Positions 10,852-22,522 of a stretch of 64,000 nt of DNA are shown in pieces. Origin of the DNA: Cerrena zonata (Eukaryota; Basidiomycota; Agaricomycetes; Polyporales; Cerrenaceae). Position 1 is the first letter of the stretch; the number at the start of each line of letters is the position of its first letter. The notes beneath the pieces are model-generated. The model was not told the origin of the DNA. It worked only from the letters and a program-made list of their open reading frames with translations, and made no database searches. The translations under genes were made by a program, and so were the position numbers. The stretch is taken from contig JASBNA010000006.1 of the NCBI GenBank assembly GCA_038087015.1, positions 124,001 to 188,000 on the forward strand. Direction: 5' to 3'.

Positions 10852-13711
10852 ATGGCGAACGTTACACAGCCAGGAGGTGCTATGATCTCCAATGTCATGG
10901 CGCTCGCTCGTTCACCCGCAGCAGCCAGAGCCCTAAGGGTTGCTGGGATATTTGCGACCATTGTGTTCCTCTTGAGGTTCTGGGCTAGAAAAGGGAGCAA
11001 GAAAGCAAGTGTCGCTGTCAAGTTTGTGACGGACTTGAGTAAGGTCGGAAGGAAAGTTAAGCAGGACGAGCATGATTATGACCATGAAGAGTACGACGTC
11101 ATCGTTGTTGGCGGTGGTATGTCTTATCCTCATTTCTCAAGCTGTCGAGATTTGATTGACCGTATGGCGTACCTTGTGCTTGTGATGATTTTCAGGTACC
11201 GCTGGGTGTGTATTGGCATCTAGGCTTTCGGAAGATCCTAGTATTCGTGTTTTGCTTCTCGAAGCAGGGAAAAGGTCAGTGCAACTATGACATGTTGCAT
11301 TGCGAAGGAATACTGATGGACAACTTACTGGTTGTAGTAATTTGGGTGACCCTCAAGCTCGCATCCCTGCAGCTGGACAGAGGACTTTCCGGACTCCGCA
11401 TGATTTTAACTTCTGGACTGAGGAGCAGAAGAACGCTGGTGGGAGAAAAAGATATTGGCCGAGAGGTATGTTTGAACCGTGTCATCCCGCTTTGCCTTTC
11501 GTATTCATGCTGGGGTTGTAGCGAAATTGCTTGGAGGATGTAAGTACTCGTGTGATTTTACCTCTGAACACAACGCGTTGGCTTATGCAATATATTTCGA
11601 ATTTTGTAGGCACAAATACAAATGCTGTTTGGTATGTTCCCGCTCTCCATCGGGCACTAGGGTTTATACTTATTCGCCTCAGTTACCACTTTGGGGCCCC
11701 TTCTGACTACGATGAGTGGGCCGAAATGCAGAAAGGGCAAGAAGGTGCCGAAGAGTGGTCCTATAAGCACTTCCTTCGGTTCGTCTAGAGCTCCATTTCT
11801 TTTTCACATCTATTTCCTGACAATTCCTGCATAGATATTTCCGGAAATATGAAAGATTCACTCCCAACAAAGATTTTCCCGATGTCGATATCTCTCAGCG
11901 AGGCACGTCAGGTGTCATAGACAGTATGTGCGCTCTTTCTCCTCTGTTACAACAAAAATACTCATTTTCATTTCCATTTTCAATAGTTGGCCATTTTGGA
12001 CATTACTCGCACGCAGCAAAAATGATTGTGAAAGCATGTGTGGAACTCGGGATTCCTCACAGCCCCGATGTAAACACTCCAAAGGGGACGATGGGCGTGA
12101 CAAAGGTATGGTGATCTTTTCTATTTCGATGAAGGCCAACCCTGACGAGATCATTATTTTTAGCTCAGTGAGTAGACCAGAATGGTACATCTCGCTTGAG
12201 ATTCTAAGTTTCCCTTTACAGTGACATACATCGATCCCAAAGGCCGTCGTGTGACCACGGAGGCGGCATACCTAACACCAAATGTGTTGGCACGACTAAA
12301 CTTGACTGTGGCAACGAATGCATACGTCAGTCGGGTGTTGTTTGACACTCAACATACGTCAGGGCCCCGAGCGATTGGCGTTGAGTTTACAGACGCAGCA
12401 GGAACCAAATTTGAGGCTCGAGCTAGGAAGGAAGTTGTCATGGCGTGAGTGAAAATTGATATCTTCCCCTGCTCCGTTAATGAGACGTATGAAAATACAG
12501 TGCTGGTGCTATAGGCACACCGCAGGTAATATCTTTTCAGCGAAATTTCATGACGGGGGACTGATCCCCTACTGAGTAGATTTTGATGCTCTCTGGCGTT
12601 GGCCCTAGTAGCCACCTCTCCGAATTCAGCATTCCTGTCGTAGCAGAACTCCCTGGCGTCGGTTCACATCTCATGGACCATCTCGTTATCGACCTCCACT
12701 TCGCAGACAAGTCTAATACCGGTCTTTATTTCCTCAGAGCCCCAGGGTTCGGGCCAAAGCTGAGACTTATCAAGGCACTTCTCGAGTACAAGTATACTCA
12801 AAAGGGACCTCTGACCACCAACGTGAATATTTCACCAGATCTCAATGATAGATATTTTACTACATGTCTGTATAGGTTGCTGAGGTAGCTGCGTTCGTGC
12901 GCACAGACGATCCGAAGGTTTTCCCGCCTGATAAGCACTCACCGGACACCCTTGCTGAAGACACTTCGTCCGGGAAAGATGCACCTCACATTGAATTGTT
13001 CGGGTCTCCTGTAATTTACGAAGACTTTGGTTTCAAGCGTCTTCCTGTTGGTTCATCGTTCGGTTTGCACGGAGTCTTACTCAGGTATGTGGAAACCATA
13101 TGAGTGGGATTTCTCCTGGCTAATGTCTGGGGTAGGCCGAAGAGTACCGGTGAGATTAGGTTGAAGTCTACTAACCCTCAAGATTCTCCTATAATTGATC
13201 CCAAGTATGATTCTAAAACAACACACTCCGAAAACTCGCACTCATTCCCTCATCTTGTAGGTACTTCTCTGACCCGAACGATGTCAAGACACTTGTTCGC
13301 ACCGGTCGATTAGTTCAGAACCTGATTGCCACTGAGCCTCTTGCTTCTCTCATGGACCACACCATGGATGATGCTCCTCATCTACACCACAAACTGCACG
13401 CGATGACCGACGAGGAGCTTGCAAAACTTGTTGTAGAACGTGCAGAGACGCTGTATCACCCATGTTGCACAGCCCGAATGGCACCTTTGGAGGACGGTGG
13501 TGTAATCGATCCTAAATTGAGAGTGCATGGCATTTCAAACCTTAGGGTGGCGGATGCAAGTGCGTTCCCCACGATTGTTTCAGGTCACACTGTGAGTGCA
13601 TATTTAGGAGAGTCGAGAGGGACGCTGACGTTGTTTCGATAGGCCGCACCGGTCATTGCTATTGCTGAGAAGGCAGCAGATCTTATCAAGGCTTCCGTCA
13701 AGGCGCGTTAG
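10852..13711 (+). CDS. GMC oxidoreductase, FAD-dependent, N-terminally membrane-anchored
   Basis: Sixteen exons: 10852-11116, 11196-11274, 11338-11465, 11522-11539, 11610-11631, 11683-11778, 11835-11923, 11987-12105, 12164-12167, 12222-12444, 12501-12525, 12580-12822, 12876-13084, 13136-13204, 13261-13591, 13643-13711; 1,989 nt, 662 aa. Residues ~25-45 form one hydrophobic segment ([15 protein letters not shown]), probably a signal anchor. The FAD Rossmann motif [15 protein letters not shown] lies near residue 85 with LLLEAG after it; LGGCTNTNAVC replaces the usual LGGSSxxN. The active-site histidine motif is YHPCCTARM, and the end is [21 protein letters not shown] enzymes oxidise alcohols, sugars or choline; here the substrate is unknown. 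The Cys in LGGC is unusual. Exon 9 is only 4 nt. No frame break was found. Confidence 0.88.
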
Positions 13712-13814
13712 GCATACCTGCAAACACACATAACGAACATATTTCTGTCAGTTTTAGTTATATTGGCTGCTTGTAATGTATCGGAACTCTAGGGAATTAT
13801 ATTGCTTCAACCTA

Positions 13815-14656
13815 TCAAACAATACCACGGCTCTTAAAAATACCAACCCAGCTTTTGGCGATGAAGTCAGTGAACATAGATGTCTCTTTCAATGTTGACT
13901 CAATCTTGTCAGAAGATTTGAGCAAGTCATCTAAGAAGTCATATGCAGTCTCTGGAGATGTTAATTGATGCAATTCTACAGTACGGATTAGTTTCTGGAG
14001 CGAGTAAAGTCGTAACACGAGCGTACCTGCAGCCGTGTACACTGCTGTTATGGATACTCTGCGAGCATACCATGATGGCTAGAAAAGCAAAGATGAGGGC
14101 ACTGGTAGATTATTTCAATAAAATATGGTTCTTACACCGACTGTCTGATCATTTGTCACACGGCAAGCTTCCTCTGCTACTTGAGCAACATGAGACAATG
14201 CAGGTCGTGGGTCAACGAAAGGAATGTGATCCGGAGTCGAAAGTGTCGCAAAAGCCTGTAAACAGATTTAAATAATATCCCAGACACGTTTTCCTATGAT
14301 TTACCTCTGGCAACAGCGCGATGACAGGCTCGTTATACCTCAATCGGGATGCGAGCACATCCCGGATATTATTTGAAGGAGAAATCCTCATTTGTGTTCG
14401 ACCGTGATCAAGCCATGCATTAATGAGTGTTCTCCTAGCTTCGTCACCTTCTCCAAATAAAGACGACACTGCTGTTTCTGACAGCGGTTCAGGATGTGCA
14501 GCAGGCAACGCCAGGACCGACTGCGCAAGCGTTTGCCTCGTGAACCCATGAGATTGTACCAAGGGAATAGCAAGTTGTAATAATCGGTTTCTATAGCATA
14601 TTTGTCAACTGATGTTCATAATAAGGAGGTATATCATTATACCTCACGCTCGCCAT
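13815..14656 (-). CDS. COQ9: Ubiquinone biosynthesis protein COQ9
   Basis: Five exons: 14656-14643, 14590-14305, 14255-14136, 14078-14027, 13975-13815; 633 nt, 210 aa. The first exon is only 14 nt (MASVR). The N-terminal helical region has the typical HGFTRQTLAQSVLALP and GDEARRTLINAWL motifs of the TetR-like COQ9 fold; the C-terminal part has PSWYARRVSITAVYT and a final helix, KSWVGIFKSRG. COQ9 is a lipid-binding subunit of the mitochondrial CoQ synthome that presents intermediates to COQ7. No clear mitochondrial presequence is visible in this model, so an alternative upstream start is possible. The protein is shorter than yeast Coq9 (260 aa). It is divergent from eIF3j and convergent with the GMC gene (103 bp apart). 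Confidence 0.88.
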
Positions 14657-14840
14657 TCCGAGGGTATGTTACTGTATAGAGGTTGACTTCCTGACATACG
14701 TCACAGCACATACTTACCGCAACTCGGCTAATTATTGATCGATTGATCGGCAAAGTCCGAGTAGATTTGCCCTTGACCATCTTGAAGCTGTATACTGTAT
14801 TCACTCTTAAACTCTTGTTGTAGCCCTAGTATCTATAGCT
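14657..14840. promoter_or_regulatory. Bidirectional promoter between COQ9 and eIF3j
   Basis: The two ATGs are 184 bp apart in opposite directions, so both promoters and 5' UTRs share this short spacer. It contains an AT-rich stretch and a GATC-rich palindrome-like motif at 14737-14748, similar to the ones upstream of the F-box genes. Confidence 0.6.
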
Positions 14841-15819
14841 ATGTCCGACTGGGGTGAGTTTCAACGCGCATATATTATACTTTATCTGCTCATAATGCAC
14901 AGAGGAAAGCGAACCTGAGACCGCCCCCGCCTCTGCACCTGCTGCCCGCAAACCTGCCGTGCCAAAGCAGAATAAGTGGGAGGGTGAGGATGAGGATGGT
15001 GACGGCCCCGTGGTATGTATCCTAACTAGCTATACGCTGATGCTATTGATTCATTTTCACTTGTAGAGTGACTGGGAAGAGTCCTCTGAGGATGAAGAAG
15101 ACAAGCCGAAAGTTGCGGCTACAGCTCCTCCAAAGAAGAAGGGTACACTCAAAGCTAAACTTGCTGAGAAGGCTGCTTTGAAAGCCCAACAGGAAGAGGA
15201 CGACGAGTACGACTCAGATGCTGTCTTAGATCCTCGTGAGAAGGCACGAAGAGACAAAGAAAGAGAATTGAAAGCCGATCTTAGCAACGCTGCCGATCTT
15301 CTAGGTGCTGCTGCATTGGGAGGTACGTTTGGGTGTAACTCATTGCATTTTTAATGAGTCTGAACACCTAGTTCTGCTCAGGTACATCGTCATCCGAGCT
15401 CGATTCACTTATATCCGCCCAACCACGGACGAAAGAAGACTTCATCAAGTTATCTGACCAGATTATTGCCTTCATTATCAAACGCCATCAGGACAAGCCT
15501 CTTTATGCTCAATTCGTTGAACATCACGTCCGTTCCCTCGCTCAACCTCTGCGCGATGTCGAAGTTCGCAAGGCCGCGAGTGGTCTTACGACTCTTGCAA
15601 ATGAGAAGCAGAAGGAAGCAAGAGACAAAACCTCTGGGAAAAAGAAACCAAAGACCACGGCAAAGCCGACTCTCGGTGTATCCAAGCCTACCAGCAAGTA
15701 CGTTGCTCACATCCTCAAACTGTATACTATGATATTGACTAGAGTGTTTCCGTAGGTTCGATACCAGCGCCTATGAAGAGGCTTTGGATGACCTGGGCGA
15801 CGATGGTGATTTCATGTAG
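14841..15819 (+). CDS. HCR1: Translation initiation factor eIF3 subunit J
   Basis: Five exons: 14841-14853, 14903-15012, 15067-15322, 15382-15697, 15756-15819; 759 nt, 252 aa. The start MSDWEE is cut by intron 1 after only 13 nt. An acidic N-terminus with a repeated SDWEE element and KWEGEDEDGD is followed by a long basic/acidic coiled segment (KAKLAEKAALKAQQEEDD, then DPREKARRDKERELK), a helical core (FIKLSDQIIAFIIKRHQDK) and an acidic tail ending DDGDFM. These are hallmarks of eIF3j/Hcr1, a loosely bound eIF3 subunit that helps position eIF3 and mRNA on the 40S decoding site and aids subunit recycling. Length fits the family. The frame is intact. Confidence 0.92.
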
Positions 15820-17397
15820 ACCATGAGAAACATCACAAGATAATCGGCTGTAATTTTATTTTCAATTGATATAACATCTTGCAACTTCTTGGCATCTATC
15901 TGCGGGGTCCCAATACGTTCAGACGTGGCGACAAAGTACAATCGACATCGGGTAGCTTGAAGTGGGCGATCGATTTGGTTGGCCGGTGTTCCTTGCCACC
16001 TCTCGCTTCAACAGTCATTTAGAGAAGTCATCTTGGAAACTGACGAGCTTCACTCCAACTCGGGCAAGGAAATGGATATACACAAATATCTCGAGTCCTT
16101 CTAATTTCAAGGTATGCCTGTAACGTTTGTCCATGATGCCTCCTTAGACTTGGGTTTGTCTGGAGAGACCTCGTATTTAAGCCCGACATGCAGCAAAAGG
16201 ACCGTTCACACTCTCATCCGAGTATTTTGAATGGCGGGTCCATAGTAATTAAACTCGGCAATTTATCATCCCGTTTGATGCTCGAGAATTGCACCAGATG
16301 AGGATCCCGGCGGAGACCAATACTATGACTTTGCAGAAACGTTCTTCACGGATGACGACGAGATTGGGTACGTACCCTATATTTCATCCTATTTAGATTA
16401 TTGTATATCGACAGGAATGCGTACAATGGACGATGCGAACTTTCCAGCATTGATAGTGTAATATTATGAAGTTCGTCTGTTCGGTGCTTTCCTGTAACGC
16501 TACGCCTTAGTATGTGGTAGCACCCGTGATATATACCGACGTACCAATGAATTATAATGATATCTAATATAGTCAAGACGTGAGATGTATCGTAGACAAG
16601 AAGACACCCCCTGCTATCGCTGTTTGGAGGAGAACGCTAGAGAATATCATAGGTGAGCCCTATGAGCTATGCTTGCGAGGATAGCAATGCGGCCGGCTTG
16701 TCACTGGGTTCCGTCGAGACACGTCCGCGCCGATACTGAACTGGAACTGGATTAGACCATCTTTATTGGCGCGGCGAAAGATGAACAAAGGTGATTCCAA
16801 CGCAATTGACATGTACTCCAACGTGGGGCAATGTGCCCATATCCCAAAACCTGAACATGGTTATGAGATGAAGGCGGCAGCCTCCCTATACTTACCTGAA
16901 GAAGGTCTTGAAAGGAGTCAGAGAGAGATTTTATGCTGACATTGTCATGACGGACAAACCTGGGCATCTCATCTGAGTATGTAATACTATGTACGAGCAT
17001 AGGAGTATCAATGACCAAGCCTTACTCGTTGAAGTGAGAGAATAAGTATGGTAAACGGATCAGATGGACAAGCGACTTAGGACATTAATGTATACCAGTA
17101 AATCGTTATTGCTGAGGGAATCATCATTTGTAATAGACTAATAATCATGACAGATTGTGTGACAATGGACCTTGTAAGAACAGAACTGGCTTGGAAGCCA
17201 GGATTATACAAGCCGATACAAACATATCCTCACAGTTCGTGTTAAATGAGGGTGACCACCACAGGCATGAGTAGTGGAACTATTAGGGAAGTTCTAGTCA
17301 TCTGCCACCAAGAATAAGAGCTCAAACACTCACTTGTCCTGCCAAAAACACAGTCAACAATCATAATACCTAATGAAACGCGTCCCTGGCTACCAAT
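15820..17397. other. Intergenic region with gene debris
   Basis: 1.58 kb between eIF3j and F-box copy B. Besides the F-box relic at 16660-16851, two short coding-like plus-strand stretches appear (about 16025-16105, with VILETDELHSNSGKEMD, and about 16285-16385, with DEDPGGDQYYDF). I could not join either into a gene. They may be relics. Confidence 0.4.
16660..16851 (-). pseudogene. C-terminal relic of a fourth F-box/LRR paralogue
   Basis: On the minus strand a 60-codon frame reads WAHCPTLEYMSIA, then FRRANKDGLIQFQ, then SRRNPVTSRP, ending PRKHSS before a TAG at 16662-16660. It aligns with the last ~60 residues of copies B and C (LWSYCPTLEYMLIT, RRNDKDGLVQFES, FRRNPNMGWP). Nothing recognisable as the F-box or LRR part precedes it within 600 bp. 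I infer a deletion remnant of the same family that has kept its C-terminal frame. Confidence 0.7.
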
Positions 17398-19500
17398 CTA
17401 TGTGCGAGGGAAGTAGGGTGTCCAGCATATGCCAGTGCTTGGGTTGCGTCCAAACGCGCCGAGATTCATGACCGTGAAATTTTCGAATTGCACCAGACCA
17501 TCCTTGATAGTACGACGGAAGGCCAACGCAGGGATGTCAGCTGTGATCAACATGTATTCCAGCGAGGGGCAGTAGGACCACAAGCACTTAGCGAGTAAAC
17601 GCTCATCGTCTAGAGGAATATCAACATCGTACATAGGAATGGTGAAATCGTCGTTTTCGAAACAGGGCATCGATGCAATAGTGATGGTCGGCTCGGCACG
17701 CCTACAATTCCAACCTAAATAGTGTAAATTCTTGAATGAGGAAAAGTGGGAGGCGTATTCCCAAGCAGCGCAGGGCCATTCGATGAACCCAGGCTGGAAT
17801 TGTATGTCACAAGCGCGGTAAATCAAAACGAGGTCGAATAGATTTGGAAATGTTTGGGCAATTTTATCTATTAAATCGGGTTGGGCATATCGGATCCCAT
17901 CGAGAACAAGGGTCTTCAATGAACATACATCCAATGCATCAAGGAGATCGAATATCAAGTCTTTTTGAATACCACCATTGACCTCTATCTTGAAGTGAGT
18001 TAGAGGTATCCGTCGATGAGACGATTGTGCTCGCGCAGACCGGATACAGGAGATTATGTTGGGTATAGAGAAAGGAGAAGCAGATGATATGAGGTATGTG
18101 CGCAACGTCGTGAAGGGATTGAACCCTTGAAGGAAATTCTCTGGGGGTACCTCCAATCTTGGATCATATATATCACTCCAGATTTTCACTGAAAGGCTCT
18201 CGAGATTGGGACAGATACACATGACGGCCCATGACCCGACGTGCGAGCTGTGAGTGAGAGTGTGGTTGGAAGAAGCGAAGGTGTAGTGCAAATTAAGCAC
18301 CGATGGGAGTTAGACGGAAGTGCCGGTAGGAGGGGCATCTAGGACACAAGCCTTCAGCTCGAGGGTATGGAGGTGAGTTAGGGTCTGCAGTTTCTCAAGA
18401 AGCTCCCAGGTAACTATCCATCCGTGCATACTAAGACAACACAGGGATGTTAGAGTGGGTAGAGTATCATATTCGGCCTTGTGTATAGACGCATAAAACA
18501 TTCCAGATTTATCTTCATCGTTAAAAAAACTGGAATATTGTAAGGATTTCGAATTCCAGCTTGATTCAACATTTAAGCGACGGATGGATCTCCGTACATC
18601 CGCAGATGTTCGAAGAAGCTCTGCGTACTGTATAAAGTTCGACCTTGCTTGCTCCACGAGACCGTCATGATATCCTATCTTTTCTTCTTCTTGGAGAGTG
18701 TCGAAATATTCCCAGTCGATATGGATATGGTTGTCTTCGAGCCGTAATCTACGTTCCTGTGAGAAGTTGAGCCAGATGAGCGACAGTTTGAGATGTAAAT
18801 AGAGCTAGCCCACCCTGAAGATATATGAACGCGATACTGTATGCAAACATCGGCAAGTGGCGCCAAATGATCGTGCAACATCCGTGCATTCGTCATCCAT
18901 GATAGTATGCAGGATTTCGGTGGGAAGATGAATAAGAAGTAGTATTTGGATTCTCGGGGCAGGGCTGAATTCCATTACCTGGGAGACAGAAGCTACAAGG
19001 CAAGAAAATATTCAAATCAGAGTACTTATCGGAAATCCTGAAGACGCACCCAGATGGAACAAAAGTTCGTTACATGACATTGCTCCAGCTACGTTCCACC
19101 TTGCTAGATGTGTCTGTAGTAGAATTTCTCTATCATTGTCCGACAGTCTCAAGGTGCCATTCATAATAGGTGTTAGCCCAGCCACAAATTGAAAGTACCG
19201 AACAGAGACAGAATCATATCTGCGCTGGTGACGACCAGAAAGGTCTAGATATCCCTAGAATTATATCTAGTACGAGCGATCAAGCTGCAATAGTCCACCC
19301 ACCTTATGAAATCCTTCCATAGTCTCTAGAAGCCGCCGCAACCGATAATAGGCTAAGTCGCAATACGCCATTGAGGGAACACACATCTCTGCATATTCAT
19401 ACAGCCGCAGTTCAAGACCATAACGATCACAGAAATCAAGTAGGCGAGATTTGTAAGTGATAGACTGCTTGTTTGCCTCGCGTTCGTCCTCAGAATCCAT
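17398..19500 (-). pseudogene. F-box/LRR-type protein, copy B, with one in-frame stop
   Basis: Exons 19500-19303, 19254-19050, 18992-18814, 18756-17398; 1,941 nt, a multiple of three. It starts MDSEDEREANKQS, has the F-box core LPTEILHTIMD in exon 3 and LRR-like repeats in exon 4 (LTSLCCLSMHGW, LTHLHTLELKAC), and ends near GRNPSTGICW. The only defect is a TAA at 18312-18310 where copies A and C have glutamine before LPSVLN/LASVLN; a CAA-to-TAA change explains it. The frame continues uninterrupted for 304 codons after the stop, so it is recent, or a genuine polymorphism. Without the stop it would be about 646 aa. A truncated product of about 340 aa would keep the F-box and lose most LRRs. The MITE-like element sits 155 bp upstream of its ATG. 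Confidence 0.8.
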
Positions 19501-19654
19501 GGTACATACACCTCTTGTAATTCAAGTTCTCTCGATAGAGAGCTGAGACTCGGAAGCCGAACACGTAGTGAGTGACGGGAAGAAGTTTTCACGCAATGAG
19601 GTCAGTCTTTGATCGATCAAATGTTACGATTCCGCTGCAATCTCGGAGTCACCA

Positions 19655-20073
19655 TAAGGTAGACCCACAACACTTCCAATGACATCACGTGCATACTGCC
19701 CGTCACACTTGGGCCTGTTTGAGTGGGGCGAACCTATGTAAATACTACTCCTCCAGCGGGAGGCGTGTTGGTAGAAAATGGAAACAGTCAACTCATGTTA
19801 ATTGAATTTTGTGAAATTTTGACTGTTTCCGATTTTCGTTTTGATGTCTCTGTCCAAAGCCTTAGTCGTTGGACGAGCTCTAACGAGAGGTTTTGGCTAG
19901 CGCTGGCATACTCGCACTACCTCATTTGTAGTTGATGAGGAGCTTTTCGACACGTAAGGGGTTAAACGCCCGGCTTATTGTTACTTATCCCATCAGAAAC
20001 GACGTAGACTGAGTGCTTCACGTGCCAGTCACACTGTGACGATAGTCATTGGAAGTGTTGTGGGTCTACCTTA
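19655..20073. mobile_element. Non-autonomous DNA transposon (MITE-like), 419 bp
   Basis: Perfect 29-bp terminal inverted repeats are at 19655-19683 and 20045-20073 (outer end TAAGGTAGACCCACAACACT). TA at both outer ends fits a TA target-site duplication, as left by Tc1/mariner-like transposases; the TIR proper would then be 27 bp. A 70-codon ORF inside (19723-19935) resembles no transposase I know, so the element must be mobilised in trans if at all. It lies in the promoter region of F-box copy B. Confidence 0.75.
19780..19830. repeat. Inverted repeat (hairpin) inside the MITE-like element
   Basis: GGAAACAGTCAA at 19780-19791 and its exact reverse complement at 19819-19830, separated by 27 AT-rich bases. 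Such a stem could fold in RNA or single-stranded DNA, and internal palindromes are common in MITEs. Confidence 0.6.
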
Positions 20074-20435
20074 CTTACTCAGAGTCTGCGATGTCAGAAC
20101 ATGTGAAAATAATTAGCTATCTAAAGTATAACAAAAGACGAAGTACCCCCAAACTTGGACAGTATTATCACTAGCAAGTAGGCAATAAAACTAAAAATTG
20201 TATATGTAACTCGAAAGGCTTTAGGGAGTAACAGTCACCATTCGATGGCTCTACATCACTACATACAATTTCAGACGGATATGATAGCATACTAATAAAC
20301 ATGAAAGAAATCCTACATATGATAAGTCTGCCATGCTATTCACTTAACATAAGCAATAAATTCGAACACCGAATACATATTTATATATATTACTGGAAAG
20401 AGAAGGGGGGAATCGATCCCATGAAGACGTTCTTG

Positions 20436-22522
20436 CTAATCCTGTTTTCGAGGATTGCAAGGTGGCCAGCCCATGTTCGGGTTGCGTCGGAATGCACCCT
20501 GATCAATGACGGACTCAAATTGAACCAGGCCATCCTTGTCGTTTCGACGGTAGAGTGATGCAGGATATTCACTTGTGATCAACATGTACTCCAAAGTGGG
20601 ACAATAGGACCATAAACACTTGGCAAGAAGACGCTCTTCATCCGGGGGGTAATCACGATCAGATTCACGATCGTCTAATGTCGAGTCGGTGAAATCGTCA
20701 TCTTCAAAACGGAGCATCGACACAGGAGTGAAGGTTGGCGAGAAACGCCTGCAATTCCATCCGATGTATTGCAACCGCTTGAATGAGGAGAAATGTGATG
20801 CGTACTCCCAAGACGCATGAGGCCATTCAATGAACTCCGGTCGTAACTGTCTGTCGCTGTCGCGATAGATCAGAACGAGGTCCAATAGATTTGGGAGTGC
20901 CTGAGCGATCTTGTCTAGAAGATCAAGTTCCGCATATCGAATCCCATCGAGTATAAGGCTCTCTACCGAGGACCCCTTCAATGCGTCCAAGAGATCAAGT
21001 ATCACGTCTTTCTTTATCCCACCATTAACGTCTATCTTGAAGTGTGTCAAGGGTATCTTTCGATCAGGCGACTGACCCCGCGCAGTTCGGATCCAAGAGG
21101 TCAACCGTGGTACGGCCGACACAGAAATACTCGAGATATAGTATTTGCGTAATGTCATGAAGGGATTAAACTCATCGACGAAGTTCTCCACAGGCAAATC
21201 GGGATCGGAGTTATGTAGCTCATTCGTAATTGACACCGAGAGGGTCTCGAGATTGGGACAAATATGCATAACGATCCATGACGCGAAGTGCGCGTCCTCA
21301 TGGAAAGTATAGCTAAGATTGAGAACCGATGGGAGTTGAGGGAGAGGGTGGGATAAAGGAGCTATCAATTTGCATTGATCCATCTCGAGCGTGTGTAGCT
21401 GAGGTAGAAACTGCAACTGCCCGAGAAGTATTGATGTGAGTTTCCATCCGCTCAGAATGAGATAGCGCAACGACCCGAGATAGGGTATCGTGTGGCAAAC
21501 GGCCTTGTATAGCGGTGTGTAGAACTTTCGGACGTTGTCTTCATTATCGTAGACGCTGCTATATCTGAATGACCTCCTACTCCAATCTTTTCGAACGACC
21601 AGTCGAATTACAGATTTCTGTACGTCCTCGTGTTCCTGGAGAAACTTTGCGTGCCATAGGAAGCTTTTCCTCGCTCGCATCAGGAGCTTTGAGTGGTAGC
21701 GACGTTTGTCTTCTTCACTGAGGGCGTTCGGAACGAACCCAGTCGATCTCCCCATGGTCAAGTTTTAGTTCGCGTTCCTACCAGGAGTCAGTGAAATGAG
21801 CGACGATCTGAAAAGGAAGTGGAACTAACATACCCTAAAGATATACGAACGCGAGATGGTATGGAAGCGTCGGCAAGTTGCACCAAATGATCGAGCAATA
21901 CTCTTATCCTCAAAGTCCATAATCATATATAGGATTTCCGGCGGAAGACCAGTGAGAAGTAAAGTCTGTAATTTCGGATCTGGGCTTAACTCTATCGCTC
22001 GGGACACGGAGGCTGAAAAGGCTTTAGTAATTGCCCGCATCATCAACCATGAACACATACCTATGTGTTGCATAAGTTCGCCACTTGACATTGCTCGATG
22101 TGCATTCCATCTTGCGAGGTACAACTGTATATCAAGTTCCTTGTCGTTGGAAGGCAGCTTATAAATGGTCAAAAGCCCACGCGCAAAGCGAAAGTACCGA
22201 AGACGTATGGATTCGTATCTTTGGCGGTGACGTCCAGACAGATCTGTGTAGCCCTAGAACACTATTTAGTTCCTCTCTGTGATGAAAGGTTACATGCGCC
22301 GCTCACCTTGTGAAACCCCGCCATGGTCTCTAAAAGCCGCAGCAACCGGTAATAGGCTACATCAGTACGTATCTCTTCCTGGTCAAAAAGACCTGACGTT
22401 CCTGCTTCATCCCCTTCGTAAGGACGCAGCTCGAGCCCATTACGTGCATAGTAACCTTCTATAGCGGGAGATTTACTCTTGTCGTGCTGTGACTTCATGT
22501 CACGTTCGTCCTCGGAATCCAT
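20436..22522 (-). pseudogene. F-box/LRR-type protein, copy C, with one +1 frameshift
   Basis: Exons 22522-22307, 22253-22061, 22012-21834, 21777-20436; 1,930 nt, one more than a multiple of three. It starts MDSEDERDMKSQ; the F-box core LPPEILYMIMD is in exon 3. Exon 4 opens in one frame (ERELKLDHGEIDW) and continues in another (LSEEDKRRYHSK) for about 430 codons with LRR-like repeats. The break is an extra base in a three-C run (plus-strand GGG at 21722-21724), where the first frame meets TGA. If that base were absent the protein would have about 642 aa. Copies B and C are most alike, with identical exon 3 length. F-box proteins act as SCF ubiquitin-ligase substrate receptors; the target is unknown. 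Confidence 0.8.

Noticed and set aside
15057..15710. Minus-strand ORFs in the eIF3j region
   Set aside because: Antisense to eIF3j exons, whose protein sequence is clearly conserved.
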